Positions 52,803 through 64,000 of a DNA stretch of 64,000 bases are shown here, in pieces. The DNA lies in the NCBI GenBank assembly GCA_030549335.1, contig CM060189.1, positions 26,807,001 to 26,871,000 of the forward strand, given 5' to 3'. This DNA is from Pontederia crassipes (lineage: Eukaryota; Streptophyta; Magnoliopsida; Commelinales; Pontederiaceae). Position 1 is the first letter of the stretch. Each line of letters opens with the position of its first letter. Under the pieces are notes generated by a model. That model made no database searches, was not told where the DNA came from, and was given only the letters and a program-made list of their open reading frames with translations. The translations under genes were made by a program, and so were the position numbers.

Positions 52803-52980
52803 TCCCCCTCTCAGACCGCCCCCGGAGGAGGAAGAAGGGTTATGGCCGGTTCAATCGTTTAATTTGCGAACCAGACATGATATCTACTCCGGTTCAGTTT
52901 AATCTTAAAAAAAATAGAAATTCAGCTACGAGCTGAAGAGTTATTATTATTAATGTTTTTTCAGAGGTATTATTATTAAT
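52803..52980 (-). other. 5' leader/promoter of the hAT-derived gene
   Basis: A short GC-rich stretch next to the ATG passes quickly into AT-rich DNA. No convincing TATA box was found. Confidence 0.35.
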
Positions 52981-53940
52981 GTTTTAAAAATCGGACAAGA
53001 TGTTGAGCCGTTCAATCAATTTATCGGGTTTAACTAAAGTAAACCGGGTTTTATTAAAATAGAATTTTTTTATATAATTTCAGAAATATATGACGAATAA
53101 TACTCAAAAAATAATATAAAATTAATTACAATTTCTTTTAATATTTATATTTAATTAATAAATTCATCCGAAATATATATATATTAATGCATTTGAACGC
53201 AGATAGAAAAAGAAAATTTGGGCTAATAATATTAAAATAATATAATAATATTTTATTAATAAAAATATGCCAATTTTTAGTTCCATATCCATTATATTTA
53301 AAAGGACACAAAGTTTAATGATTTAGTTTATTTAAATTTATTATTATAACGCACATATTAAGAAAACGATGAATAAATTATTTACCAAAATATGTATCAA
53401 GAATTTATCTCTATTCTTTTAATTTAAAAATACTGTTATTCTTTTATTTTTCTGTTAATATCTTTTATTTTTTCTTTTTAATTTAGTTATTCCTTATGCC
53501 TTTTACATATCTTTTTATTAAATTATTTCTCCTTCCTTCTTTCATTCAATTATTTCCATTTTTATTTTTTCTCTCACCTTCACTTTTCCTCCTTAAATTT
53601 CTCATTTCATTTATACACCATCACCTTCTTCTTTCCTTTCTATACTTTCTATTCTCTTTCTTCTTTATTTGACTCTGGCATTCAAATTTCTAATTTTATA
53701 TTTTTTTAATACAAAAATAAAACAATAGGATGAAATCAGTTTTTCCTGTCATAATTATTTATTTTCTTTTTTTATTTGATTCTCTCATTTAAATTTCTAG
53801 TTTTGCATTTATTTATACAAAAAACTGAGTTGAACCGAGTTTTTCTAGTTCAACTCAATTAAGTTCCGTTTTAGTTATTTCCGACTTTACTGGAAAATCA
53901 AACTATGGATTCAATTCGATTTTGATATTATTACTTGATA
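52981..53940. mobile_element. AT-rich element with CGGTT-like ends (copy 3 of 3)
   Basis: The left end has 'ttttaaaaatcggac', 'gggttta' and 'aaaccgggtttta'. The right end has 'gttgaaccgagttt', 'agttcaactca' and 'ccgttttag' in opposing orientation. The centre is AT- and CT-rich and non-coding. The ends resemble those at 2,630-3,350 and 14,719 onward. Confidence 0.35.
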
Positions 53941-56665
53941 GAACATTAACATTGTAAAATATGATAAATAATATATTTAATCAATATTATTTTTATACAT
54001 ATATTATATAATGTTAATTGTGCTATTTGTTTAAAATTATTATAAATAATATTATTTGAATAAATTTCTCGCTTATTTTTTAATCCAACCTCCAATATCA
54101 TTATAAAAATTATTAGCAGTAATATAACTAAAATAACTACTCCACGTTAGAATAAAATTCAAACAAGATCCACAAAAGTTTAAGGTGAATTTAGTAATTT
54201 GAACCAAATAAAAAAAAGTAAATTTAATTCTTATTATTTTAGTCAAATCGTAAAATTTGGACAAAGTTTAAAACATCAAGTAGCCGCTTAACGAGGGGTG
54301 ATATACCCCATATGCACTAACGCCCTGTTTAGATTAGGAGGAAATAAAGGTAAAGAGATGGCAGAAAGGAAATATTTTGTTTCATTTTAGTTTGGATGAG
54401 AGGAGATATAAGAAATCTCTTCATTTCTTTTTTGAACCCCAATTTGAAAGTAGAGGAGGGGAAAACTTATTACATTAAATGAAATGACTTGATTATTCCG
54501 AAGTAAATACTATTTTATTTTATTTAAAATGACATAATTGTTCTAAAAATTTACTACTTAATCCCCCCATTTACCTCTATCCAAACCTTTGTATTCCAAC
54601 TACAAGTTAGCATATGCAAGTTGACTGACTAACAAGTCATAATAATTAGTATATTTCGATATCATCCTACCCAATATTGATCCATATGTTCTCTTGTTCG
54701 TGGTGGAAAAAAAGATGTAATTTTATGGAAAATTCACATGATGAGAATTTGAGGTCAAGCGTTCATGGTCTATGACTTGAGTTCATTTTGAAATCCATCT
54801 TATGCTTGTTGTTACTATTGTCATTAGGGGGTGGCTTCATGGATAAAGTTTGTCTTCTCTCTTAGTACATCATGAAAGTATGGAGTAGGCTTAAGAATTA
54901 TTGAGATTTGGAAAATTTTCATTAGACTATAGAGCCTAGTGATTGTATGGTCAAAGAAGAGATTGCAAACGAGCCCAATTTAAGATTCTAATGTGATGGT
55001 TTTTATATATTACATGCATTGGTGTTTTAGGATTGTGATGCTAGTAAGCATTGATTGGATTGAAGAATTATGTTGCACGTATATATTTCATTTTGGGTTT
55101 AAAAGAATAAGAACATGACAATATAATTCAAATTAGGATTTCAAAGTGTAACTTTTTATGTATCACACTACTTCTTTTTAGGTTTTATGATCTTAGATAG
55201 CTTGAAAGTGTTGGTATTCTTCATTTGCCTTTCATATTGTGATATGTGATGGCTTGTATTATTATACCTATTTTGACATGGAAAAATGCACCTTATTTTC
55301 TCTAATAGTAAATGAAAATAATTCAAACTACATGTATTTATTCCTTTTTCCAACAGTCCAAGTCGTCTAATCATTTTTTTTGCTCATGATTACATATTTT
55401 TAATATATTGGCCCATCCTTACCTGTCACACAGGCGCAGGCGGCTCCTTATTAGACGTTGGTTGTAATGAAGAAACAAAGTGGACGCGGCGAAAAGAGGG
55501 AGAGCACAGCTTAATCAGACAAATTTGGACCACAGGACAGCTGTCACCTCCCACATATACCATCTAACAAGTCGGTAGGGAATCAAGAGGACAAGGCACC
55601 AGTTGGACACCTATCGGATATTGAACGACTGAAGGTATTGATGAAGACATGTGGCACAAATTGAAAAGGGGAGGATAAGAGAGAAGAAAGTATAAAAGAG
55701 AAAAAGTGACAACTAGTGAAGGGGACAAAAATAGAGGATACTGAATAGAGGGTGAAGGGAGGAAGAAGAAGGAAGACCGGAATCAATGACGAGAACCAAA
55801 TCATCTTCGGTCACTCCAATAAGCATGATGAACATTCGTTTTAATTTGCGTCTTCATTTCCCCACATTATCTTACTGCACTAAGTTTTTTATTAGCTTAA
55901 AGTTTAAGCTTAGTATGTATAACTAATTAGCTCTTGAGGTTGAGGGATTATTTGATGGGTTTGGTTTCGGTTTGATGTTCTTATTCGATTTCGGATGTTT
56001 TGCTTTCATGGCATTTGATCTTATCGTTTATCTTATGAATGCATGTTTGCAAGTTCTTCCTCTTCATGCGATGGCTCCCCTGAGAAGAGGACATATGTCG
56101 TTAACAACATGCTATGAGCCGGAAGGTTAGCAGGTTGCAAGAAGAAGAACTCTAGTATTGATTCTTATTTTCCTAAGTAGAATGAATCGAGAGAGGATTT
56201 CTATAGATTTCTAATCTAATATCACCTATTGGTGAATTGACTTGGTTCGAATACGAGAGTAGGAGAATCAAAGGGTACTTTTCATGAGAATGAGAAGCAC
56301 CCGCCATTAGTATTATCACATGAATGCAAATTAAAAAAAATAATATTTGTTTACCAAGTCCTCCATAAGAATGATCCCTCATGCATATATTTTACATACT
56401 GTTGAGCAATGAGACTTTACTCTAGATTATGATTTCTTTAGGTTTTATAGATGAATGTAAAAACAACAAACAATTTGCAAAATTTAAAACATTAAAAATA
56501 CATCCATACTTACACAGATTTCTACATAAGATCTCCATGTACCAACACCTATCGTGCGAAACTATTTCACATACTTACACAGATTTCTCACAACAATATG
56601 TAAATGAAATCTCAAGAATCAATAGATGCAAAACATACTTTGTTAGGATTTTAATATGGTGATTT
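53941..56665. other. AT-rich spacer, possible small MITE
   Basis: No supportable gene. At 54,321-54,588 the ends 'ctgtttagat' and 'atccaaac' are loosely inverted, as in Tourist-like MITEs. The less AT-rich patch at 55,440-55,810 contains no recognisable protein. Confidence 0.45.
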
Positions 56666-57385
56666 TGTAACATTCCCCACTAGCGTGTGATATTGTCCGC
56701 TCTGAGCCTAAGCCCGCACGATTTTCTCAAAACGCGTCACACCTAGTCATGGCCATGCTCTCATATATACCCAGCATCTTTCCCGTGACTTATGCATATG
56801 TGACTAATCCAAGGCATATCTCATGCATCCTTCCCCCCTTAGGGGACTCAACGCCCTCGTTGATCGCACCCCACCATGCACAGAGGTCCACGCGGAGTGG
56901 CTCTGATACCATATGTAACATTCCCCACTAGTGTGTGATATTGTCCGCTTTGGGCCTAAGCCCGCACGGTTTTCTCAAAACGCGTCACACCTAGCCATGG
57001 CCATGCTCTCATATATACCCAGTATCTCTCTCGTGACTTATGCATATAGGACTAATCCAAGGCATGCCTCATGCATCCTTCCCCCCTTAGGGGACTCAAC
57101 GCCCTCGTTGAGTGATCGCACCCACCATGCACAGAGGTCCACGCGAAGTGGCTCTGATACCATATGTAACATTCCACACTAGCGTGTGATATTGTCCGCT
57201 CTGAGCCTAAGCCCGCACGGTTTTCTTAAAACGCGTCACACCTAGCCATGGTCATGCTCTCATGTATACTCAGCATCTCTCCCGTAAATTATGCATGTGG
57301 GACTAATCCAAGGCATGCATCATGCATCCTTCCCCCTTAGGGGACTCAACGTCCTCATTGAGTGATCGCACCCCATCATGCACAG
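56666..57385 (-). repeat. left block of the TRIM-like array (3 units)
   Basis: Minus-orientation units at 56,666-56,913, 56,914-57,164 and 57,165-57,385. The last lacks the primer-binding-site end. Units 1 and 2 show the inverse primer-binding site GGCTCTGATACCA near 56,900 and 57,150. Confidence 0.8.
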
Positions 57386-58277
57386 CGTTTTGAGAAAATC
57401 GTGCGGGCTTAGGCTCAAAGCGGATAATATCATACGCTAGTAGGGAATGTTACATATGGTATCAGAGCCACTTCGCGTGGATTTCTGTGCATGGTGGGAT
57501 GCGATCACTCAACGAGGGCGTTGAGTCCCCTAAGGGGGGAAGGATGTATAAGGCATGCCTTGGATTAGTCCCACATGCATAAGTCACGTGAGAGATGCTG
57601 AGTATATATGAGAGCATGGTCATGGCTAGGTGTGACACATTTTGAGAAAACCGTGCGGGCTTAGGCTCAGAGCGGACAATATCACACGCTAGTGGGGAAT
57701 GTTACATATGGTATCAGAGCCACTCCGCGTGGACCTCTGTGCATGGTGGGGTGCAATCACTCAACGAGGGCGTTGAGACCCCTAAGGGGGAAAGGATGCA
57801 TGAGGCATGCCTTGGATTAATCACACATGTATAAGTCACGAGAGAGATGCTGGGTATATATGATGCATGAGGCATGCCTTGGATTAGTCTCACATGTATA
57901 AGTCACGGGAGAAATGCTGGGTATATGTGAGAGCATGACCCTGGCTAGGTGTGACGCGTTTTGAGAAAACCGTGCGGGCTTAGGCCCAAAGCGGACAATA
58001 TCACACGCTAGTGGGGAATGTTACATATGGTATCAGAGCCACTCCGCGTGGACCTCTGTGCATGGTGGGGTGCGATCACTCAACGAGGACGTTGAGTCCC
58101 CTAAGGGGGAAAGGATGCATGAGGCATACCTTAGATTAGTCCTACATGCATAAGTCACGGGAGAGATGCTGGGTATATATGGTGATATGTCATTCATTTG
58201 GTGTGACGCGTTTTGAGAAAATCGTGCGGGCTTAGGCTCAGAGCGGACAATATCACACGCTAGTGGGGAATGCTACA
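57386..58277 (+). repeat. right block of the TRIM-like array (partial LTR plus 3 units)
   Basis: Plus-orientation: a truncated LTR (57,386-57,454), then units 57,455-57,706, 57,707-58,025 and 58,026-58,277. Primer-binding sites start at 57,457, 57,709 and 58,028. The second unit is about 67 bp longer because of an internal repeat of its 'gatgcatgaggcatgccttg' segment. Confidence 0.8.
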
Positions 58278-58413
58278 GATTTAATATTTAATAATCTTTC
58301 TATTATATGGTTTCTCATATGCTTGATTGTGTGGAAATTATTTCATTTTGAAATTTATGGTGCTTTCATATTTGATTATCTTTCTGCTATATGGTTCCTC
58401 ATTTTTCCTAATA

Positions 58414-59880
58414 GTGTGGAAATTATTTTGATTTGGAATTATCATGTGATGTTTCCATGTTGTTGATAGAAACTGAAACGACAACTTATTGCTTGTATTG
58501 AAATGCAAATTGTTAAGATCAAATAATTCAACCATCGACTAATCACCTAGAAAATTCTAGATTGATCCAAGTTTAGATTAGCACTTGGATATATAAGAGT
58601 GACAATTAAACTAATTTGATCCCAATATCCAAATGATATTTCCGAGTTAAAAATGGTAAAAATGAAGTTTGTTATTGAATGTGCCATCTTAAAATCGTAT
58701 GATTCATTAACAATTATTGAGCTTTGATATTTTGGCCATCTTTAAATTGATTGGCTCAATTAGGAAAAAATGTTATCATTCATATTTGTAAGATATGAAC
58801 ATATAAGTAAATAATATTTATTGGAAACTTTGATAAAAAAATTTGTATAACAAAAAGTTACTGTAAATAATAGAAAATAAATAAACAAGTAGATAGTTTA
58901 ATGGGAAACAACATATAGAAGAGATGTGGCCTCTTTCTCTTCTCTTTGAGTCGCTTTGTCCAACTTTCATAACATTTTTTACATCTTTAATTTTCAATCG
59001 ATTATGTGTTGCATTCCTATTAAGTAATTGTTCAAATCAAACTTAGTTTTTTCATCATACTTTCATCTATTTAAACTTGATCCCTTCTTGTTTCTTTATC
59101 TTCACCTTCATTTTTTTTTCCTGACATCTATTTAACTCCCTCACCTATTGTGACTTTCTATCTTCCTTTTTAATCATCTTTATTTAGCTGAAATTTGAAT
59201 CTTGGAATATTAATAATAGCACCTTGACCTTCATTTTACACATAAACACGAAAAATGGGATGTTGAAACATGATGAATTAATATATATGTGTGTGTGTGT
59301 GCGCGCGCGCGCGTGGTGTGTTTATTTGATTTTTACATCTATCGACCATTTTATATTAGTGTAATAATTATTGATAATATCTTGAATCTTAACTCGATGT
59401 TAGCTTTTTAACGTTTATATCATCAGACGTCCAATTCGTTGTCCATCCCATATGAGGGTTTCACTCTTTTTTATAGCAATAACATTTAATTATGTTTTTT
59501 TGTACGTGCAATAATTGTCTCTCTTTTTTCATAACAATACTACTGAGTTTAAATTGTGAAATCTTTTTATTCACTCTCATATTTAATTTTAACAACTTTG
59601 ATTGAAATATAAAGTTTAGAGAAAGTGCAAACTTAGCACTTCGCTTTGGATGAATGAACTTGAACTGTGTAGTAATGTTTTCTTTGTAGAATTTTGTTGT
59701 TATAAAATGCACACTTGTAGCTTTTTTCCTGCACGTGCGTGCACACACACACTTGGATGACTAATGCAATAACATATTGAGGCTTTGACACAATTTTTTA
59801 TGCATGGCGTACGAATCAAATTCAAGATCTATTAAATGATAAGTGATCACGTCATCCAACCATCATTGGTTTCACTAATT
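58414..59880. repeat. 1.47-kb tandem duplication, copy 1
   Basis: Starts 'gtgtggaaattattttgatt' and continues almost base for base like copy 2, offset by 1,467 bp. It contains an alternating (GT)n(GC)n tract at about 59,288-59,314. No gene recognised. Confidence 0.9.
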
Positions 59881-60750
59881 GTGTGGAAATTATTTTGATT
59901 TGGAATTATCATGTGATGTTTCCATGTTGTTGATAGAAACTGAAACAACAACTTATTGCTTGTATTGAAATGCAAATTGTTAAGATCAAATAATTCAACC
60001 ATCGACTAATCACCTAGAAAATTCTAGATTGATCCAAGTTTAGATTAGCACTTGGATATATAAGAGTGACAATTCAACTAATTTGATCCCAATATCCAAA
60101 TGATATTTTCGAGTTAAAAATGGTAAAAATGAAGTTTGCTATTGAACGTGCCATCTTAAAATCGTATGATTCATTAACAATTATTGAGCTTTGATATTTT
60201 GGCCATCTTTAAATTGATTGGCTCAATTAGGAAAAAATGTTATCATTCATATTTGTAAGATATGAACATATAAGTAAATAATATTTATTGGAAACTTTGA
60301 TTAAAAAAATTGTATAACAAAAAGTTACTGTAAATAATAGAAAATAAATAAACAAGTAGATAGTTCAATGGGAAACAACATATAGAAGAGATGTGGCCTC
60401 TTTCTCTTCTCTTTGAGTCGCTTTGTCCAACTTTCATAACATTTTTTACATCTTTAATTTTCAGTCGATTATGTGTTGCATTCCTATTAAGTAATTGTTC
60501 AAATCAAACTTAGTTTTTTCATCATACTTTCATCTATTTAAACTCGATCCCTTCTTGTTTCTTTATCTTCCTCTTATTTTTTTTATTTTCCTGACATCTA
60601 TTTAACTCCCTCACCTATTGTGACTTTCTATCTTCCTTTTTAATCATCTTTATTTAGCTGAAATTTGAATCTTGGAATATTAATAATAACACCTTGACCT
60701 TCATTTTACACATAAACACGAAAAATGAGATGTTGAAACATGATGAATTA

Positions 60751-60788
<38 letters not shown>

Positions 60789-61362
60789 ATTTGTGTGTGT
60801 GGTGTGTTTATTTGATTTTTACATCTATCGACCATTTTATATTAGTATAATAATTATTGATAATATCTTGAATCTTAACTCAATGTTAATTTTTTAACGT
60901 TTGTATCATTAGGCGTCCAATTCGTTGTCCATCCCATATGAGGTTTCACTCTTTTTTATAACAATAACATTTAATTATGTTTTTTTGTACTTGCAATAAT
61001 TGTCTCTCTTTTTTCATAACAATACTATTGAGTTTAAATTGTGAAATCTTTTTATTCACTCTCATATTTAATTTTAACAACTTTGATTGAAATATAAAGT
61101 TTAGAGAAAGTGCAAACTTAGCACTTCGCTTTGGATGAATGAACTTGACACTGTGTACTAATGTTTTCTTTGTAGAATTTTGTTGTTATAAAATGCACAC
61201 TTGTAGCCTTTTTCCTGCACGTGCGCGCACACACACACTTGGATGACTAAAGCAATAACATATTGAGGCTTTGACACAATTTTTTATGCATGTACAAATC
61301 AAATTCAAGATCTATTAAATGATAAGTGATCACGTCATCCAACCATCATTGGTTTCACTAAT
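59881..61362. repeat. 1.47-kb tandem duplication, copy 2
   Basis: Near-identical second copy, ending '...ggtttcactaat', the same words that end copy 1. It differs mainly in the dinucleotide tract ((AT)n(GT)n at about 60,753-60,801) and scattered substitutions. Short 'ctaat' words occur at the start, junction and end. Confidence 0.9.
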
Positions 61363-62567
61363 GTGATTTTGGGCGCCTTTTGGAGAAGAACACTTCAACC
61401 ATAAAAGCCATTTCTTGTTGGTGCTTTAGTAATAAGTTATGATAAGATTCTAAATTTCATTTTTCTGAAGATGACATTGTAAACCGCATGCTTACAATTG
61501 TTAGAAGCTCTTATTGTTCTTTTGAATTTGTTGTGACTCCTTAAAGTTGAAGCCATTAGACAAATTATTGATGTGCCTTGAATTATCTATCTTATACCTA
61601 AAAATGTAGAAAAAAATAAGAAAAATGAAAACTGAGAATATGTAGCGGAAGCAAAAAGCTTGGTCTATTATGCCTAAACCCGTGGCCCGCACTGATTCTA
61701 GTGGGGTGCGAAAGGGCAATGCCCTCTTTATAGTGAAATTTTTTATGGTGGTTGTCTCCTTTTTGGTGGATGTTTCCCTCTTATTCATACTAATCAAGGG
61801 ATATTTACCATATTAAATTTCTGTATTCATTTTCTCTATTTCATTATCTTGATTACTCGTCGATCCTTGGCTCTATTCTCAACCCAAATCATGAAAAAAG
61901 AATCATGCACAACATCCAGAGTAAAAGAAAAATTGTTTAAAAAACTTGAAATGATCAAAAGAGTGAAGTAATAATTCAAGGTGCCATACAAGATGAAGAC
62001 TCTTTTGGCTTTCACTTTGAGGGTTTTATGGTCATTAATTTTCATAAGATTATCTTCAGGTGGTTAAATTCTATTTGTTTTTCTCACAGTTGATCTATAT
62101 GTTATTAAATAAGTGTCTCATGTTGTTGATATATGAGACCAAATAAGCCTAATACTGAAGGAGACAATTATCATGACCAATATTGAAGACATGTTAGATA
62201 GAGCAACTCCAAATCTCTCAAATTACAAAGAATATATAATCCTTCGTTAACAATATCAATTGCAAATTGTTGCTAAGAGTTAAATTATTGCTAGGTTATG
62301 TGTAATGCTTATTTTTTTATGTTTTTCTTTGTATTAATTTTGCATGATATATGTCTTGGAGTTCATAAACATTTATTATATTATCCGAAAAACATTTATT
62401 CTATTATCCATCATTTCAATGTCTAATATCTAATGTTAACAAAGTTATTCTCTAAAATTACTTTGAACATCTTCGTGTGGACAAGAACCTTATTGAAGCA
62501 CAAAATGTAAAAGTTTCTTGATTTATGTGAAATCTTATCATTGATATGCAAAGTAATATAGTTACAT
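61363..62567. other. AT-rich spacer, no gene seen
   Basis: No supportable open frame or repeat boundary. The minus frames at 61,501-61,797 and 61,836-62,045 lack family features. Confidence 0.5.
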
Positions 62568-63610
62568 TGTAACAACCGACAATTCAGGCATGGAAACAAC
62601 AAAGGAAAACAAGGAATTAAAACATGGAAAGATCAAAGAAAGGAAATGATATGAATTCAAAAAAAAGGAAACGAAGAACTCGAAATCGGGGGAGAAATCT
62701 CCTCTCCCGATTTCCTTCTCCGATTTGGATTCCCCAATCCCCTCCTTGATTTCAACCGACCTGAAGCTATAAGAGGGCACGAGGAGGAACCCTCGCACCC
62801 CCTGAACCCTCCTACGAACGATCGTCGCTACCACCTCCTCTGTTCTTCTTCCCCTGCTTCGATGAACGGCTCTCGCACAAGCACGATTGGATGACCGGCG
62901 GACGGACGGTACACGTAGGCCTTCCCTCAATGCACTCGTGAAGGCCAATGCACCTTCTCACCGGCCAGGAATGATCAGGACATAAGAAGGCGACGCGGGA
63001 ATCGCCGGCGAATGGAAAGCGATCGGAAAGGTACCTTAGACATTTAATTCCCTTATGCTATAAATCGTTAATCATAGAATGCATTTGATGATTCCATATC
63101 AATTTAGAGGTCATAAGCTTCATTTTTCGTATTGTGATCGTCGCGATCCGACGGCCGAAGGATCGAAAAGAAGGAAGAATACGGGTGCAGTTGTCGCGCC
63201 CTGTTCTGGCCGCGACGGCACGACCGTGCCATGTGAGTGGCATGGGCGTGCTTGGTTATGAATGGTGACGACCACCTCGGAACGGGCGTATCATGAGGGT
63301 GGCACGGGCATGCCTCAACATGGGGGCGGTCGACCGACATCAATGGAGCGATCGATTGATTTGACGACCGCTAGTTGACAGGACACAAACGTGCCAGATG
63401 TAGGCACGACCATGACGATGGCACGAGCACGCCAGAGAGTGGCACGGTCGTGACAACGGCACGACCATGACAGAGGGGTTTCGGACCGACTTCGGTGCGT
63501 AAGCGCTGATCCGGCTCGAGTCGAATCCCGACTCGGCCCAGGTGATGTGCACGGACCCTCGACAAAAGACCCGACCTTGATTTCCCTTACTCAGTCTGGG
63601 TTCTGTTACA
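62568..63610 (+). mobile_element. solo-LTR candidate (TGTAACA...TGTTACA)
   Basis: 1,043 bp bounded by perfect 7-bp inverted ends TGTAACA/TGTTACA, of the TG...CA type. A TATA-like 'gctataagaggg' lies at about 62,767, followed by a GC-rich part with repeated 'ggcacg' and 'cgtgcc' words (63,220-63,470). The start, TGTAACAACCGACAATT, resembles that at 4,041 (TGTAACACCCGAGATT), and both share 'cccttactcag' near the end. No primer-binding site follows it and no 5-bp duplication was found, so the boundaries are tentative. Confidence 0.45.
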
Positions 63611-64000
63611 AAAGACGTAATTACCCTTTTTGTTTAGGCCCGATCTTATATAATTGGGCCCCACTTTCGACAGGCCCACTTGAGGCTATGTCCAATATCG
63701 TAAGGACTCTAATAGGCATTCCCACCCTATAGGACGAGTCAAGACTTGGCATAAAGAACAAAGAAATATGGCATATTGCCTTAAAAAAGGGATCTGACTC
63801 TAACATTTTTCTAATATATGATTCTAAACTCCACACATGATAAGATAAATAAAGAAAAGATGAAACTACGGGATTGCTATGTCCCGCCTAAAGTACAAAA
63901 TAAAGATCATGATGTAGTACAGAGGAGGGGCAGGTAGTTGAGCTGAAGAGACAGTGAATATGTAGGTTCTTAATGACCACCGCTCTTGGGGTACAGGTCC
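63611..64000. other. right-edge spacer
   Basis: No gene recognised. The region continues beyond the window. Confidence 0.5.

Larger units (their letters stand above)
56666..58277. mobile_element. inverted tandem array of TRIM-like LTR elements with 5-bp target duplication
   Basis: Seven about 250-bp units (some partial) form two tandem blocks in opposite orientation, meeting near 57,385. Read in the sense direction, each unit is a short LTR ending AATGTTACA, a 2-bp spacer, the initiator-Met primer-binding site TGGTATCAGAGCC and a leader of about 100 bp. The LTR contains 'gcgttttgagaaaa', 'gtgcgggcttagg' and 'agcggacaatatcacacgct', similar in wording to known plant terminal-repeat retrotransposons in miniature. 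The outer ends are TGTAACATTCCCC and its inverse. Immediately outside on both sides is GATTT (56,661-56,665 and 58,278-58,282), a 5-bp duplication of the size made by LTR-element integrases. There are no coding domains. Confidence 0.8.

Noticed and set aside
57457-57470. TGGTATCAGAGCC words read as tRNA fragments
   Set aside because: They are primer-binding sites complementary to the initiator Met tRNA 3' end. No tRNA cloverleaf surrounds them.
56666-58277. CRISPR-like direct repeat array
   Set aside because: The units are about 250 bp, occur in both orientations and have LTR and primer-binding-site features in plant DNA.

Overview
This is a nuclear chromosome segment from a flowering plant. 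All gene models are split by GT-AG introns or flanked by long AT-rich spacers. Several genes (the AT-hook gene, the glycosyltransferase, the start of the hAT-derived gene and the SDR) are very GC-rich against that background. That bimodal GC pattern suggests a monocot, but I cannot fix the species or order from sequence alone. There is no bacterial, organellar or CRISPR-like content.

Six protein-coding genes are supported. (1) 7,629-11,238 minus: an eight-exon HESO1-like terminal nucleotidyltransferase. (2) 17,184-18,286 minus: a four-exon tropinone-reductase-like short-chain dehydrogenase with a 119-bp GA tract abutting its start codon. (3) 32,597-33,430 plus: a single-exon SUPERMAN-type C2H2 zinc-finger repressor. 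(4) 35,852-37,774 minus: a three-exon DUF604/GT31-like Golgi glycosyltransferase whose short last exon is easy to miss. (5) 42,829-43,761 plus: an AHL19/20-like AT-hook/PPC nuclear protein whose family-conserved start codon reads CTG. (6) 50,173-52,802 minus: a four-exon BED-finger/DUF659/hAT protein that looks like a domesticated transposase. The genes are unrelated in function, as is usual on a plant chromosome arm, and nothing suggests a cluster or operon.

The spacers are transposon-rich. From left to right: an LTR-like relic (4,041-4,882); a Tourist-type MITE with a TTA duplication (5,853-6,550); a 5'-truncated RTE-LINE tail with a 17-bp target duplication (6,849-7,022); a long-TIR element (12,565-13,411); GC-rich islands (about 15.2-15.9 kb and 22.97-23.34 kb); a retroelement-leader-like tract (20.4-22.4 kb); a decayed Ty3/gypsy-type element with both LTRs and a broken gag (23,480-26,562); a 108-bp near-perfect palindrome (31,818-31,925); and a solo-LTR candidate (62,568-63,610).

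The most unusual structure is at 56,666-58,277. Two tandem arrays of a miniature LTR element (TRIM-like, each unit with a TGGTATCAGAGCC primer-binding site) lie in opposite orientations. The whole is bounded by TGTAACA/TGCTACA termini and a 5-bp GATTT duplication, as if it inserted as one unit. It is followed by a 1.47-kb tandem duplication (58,414-61,362).
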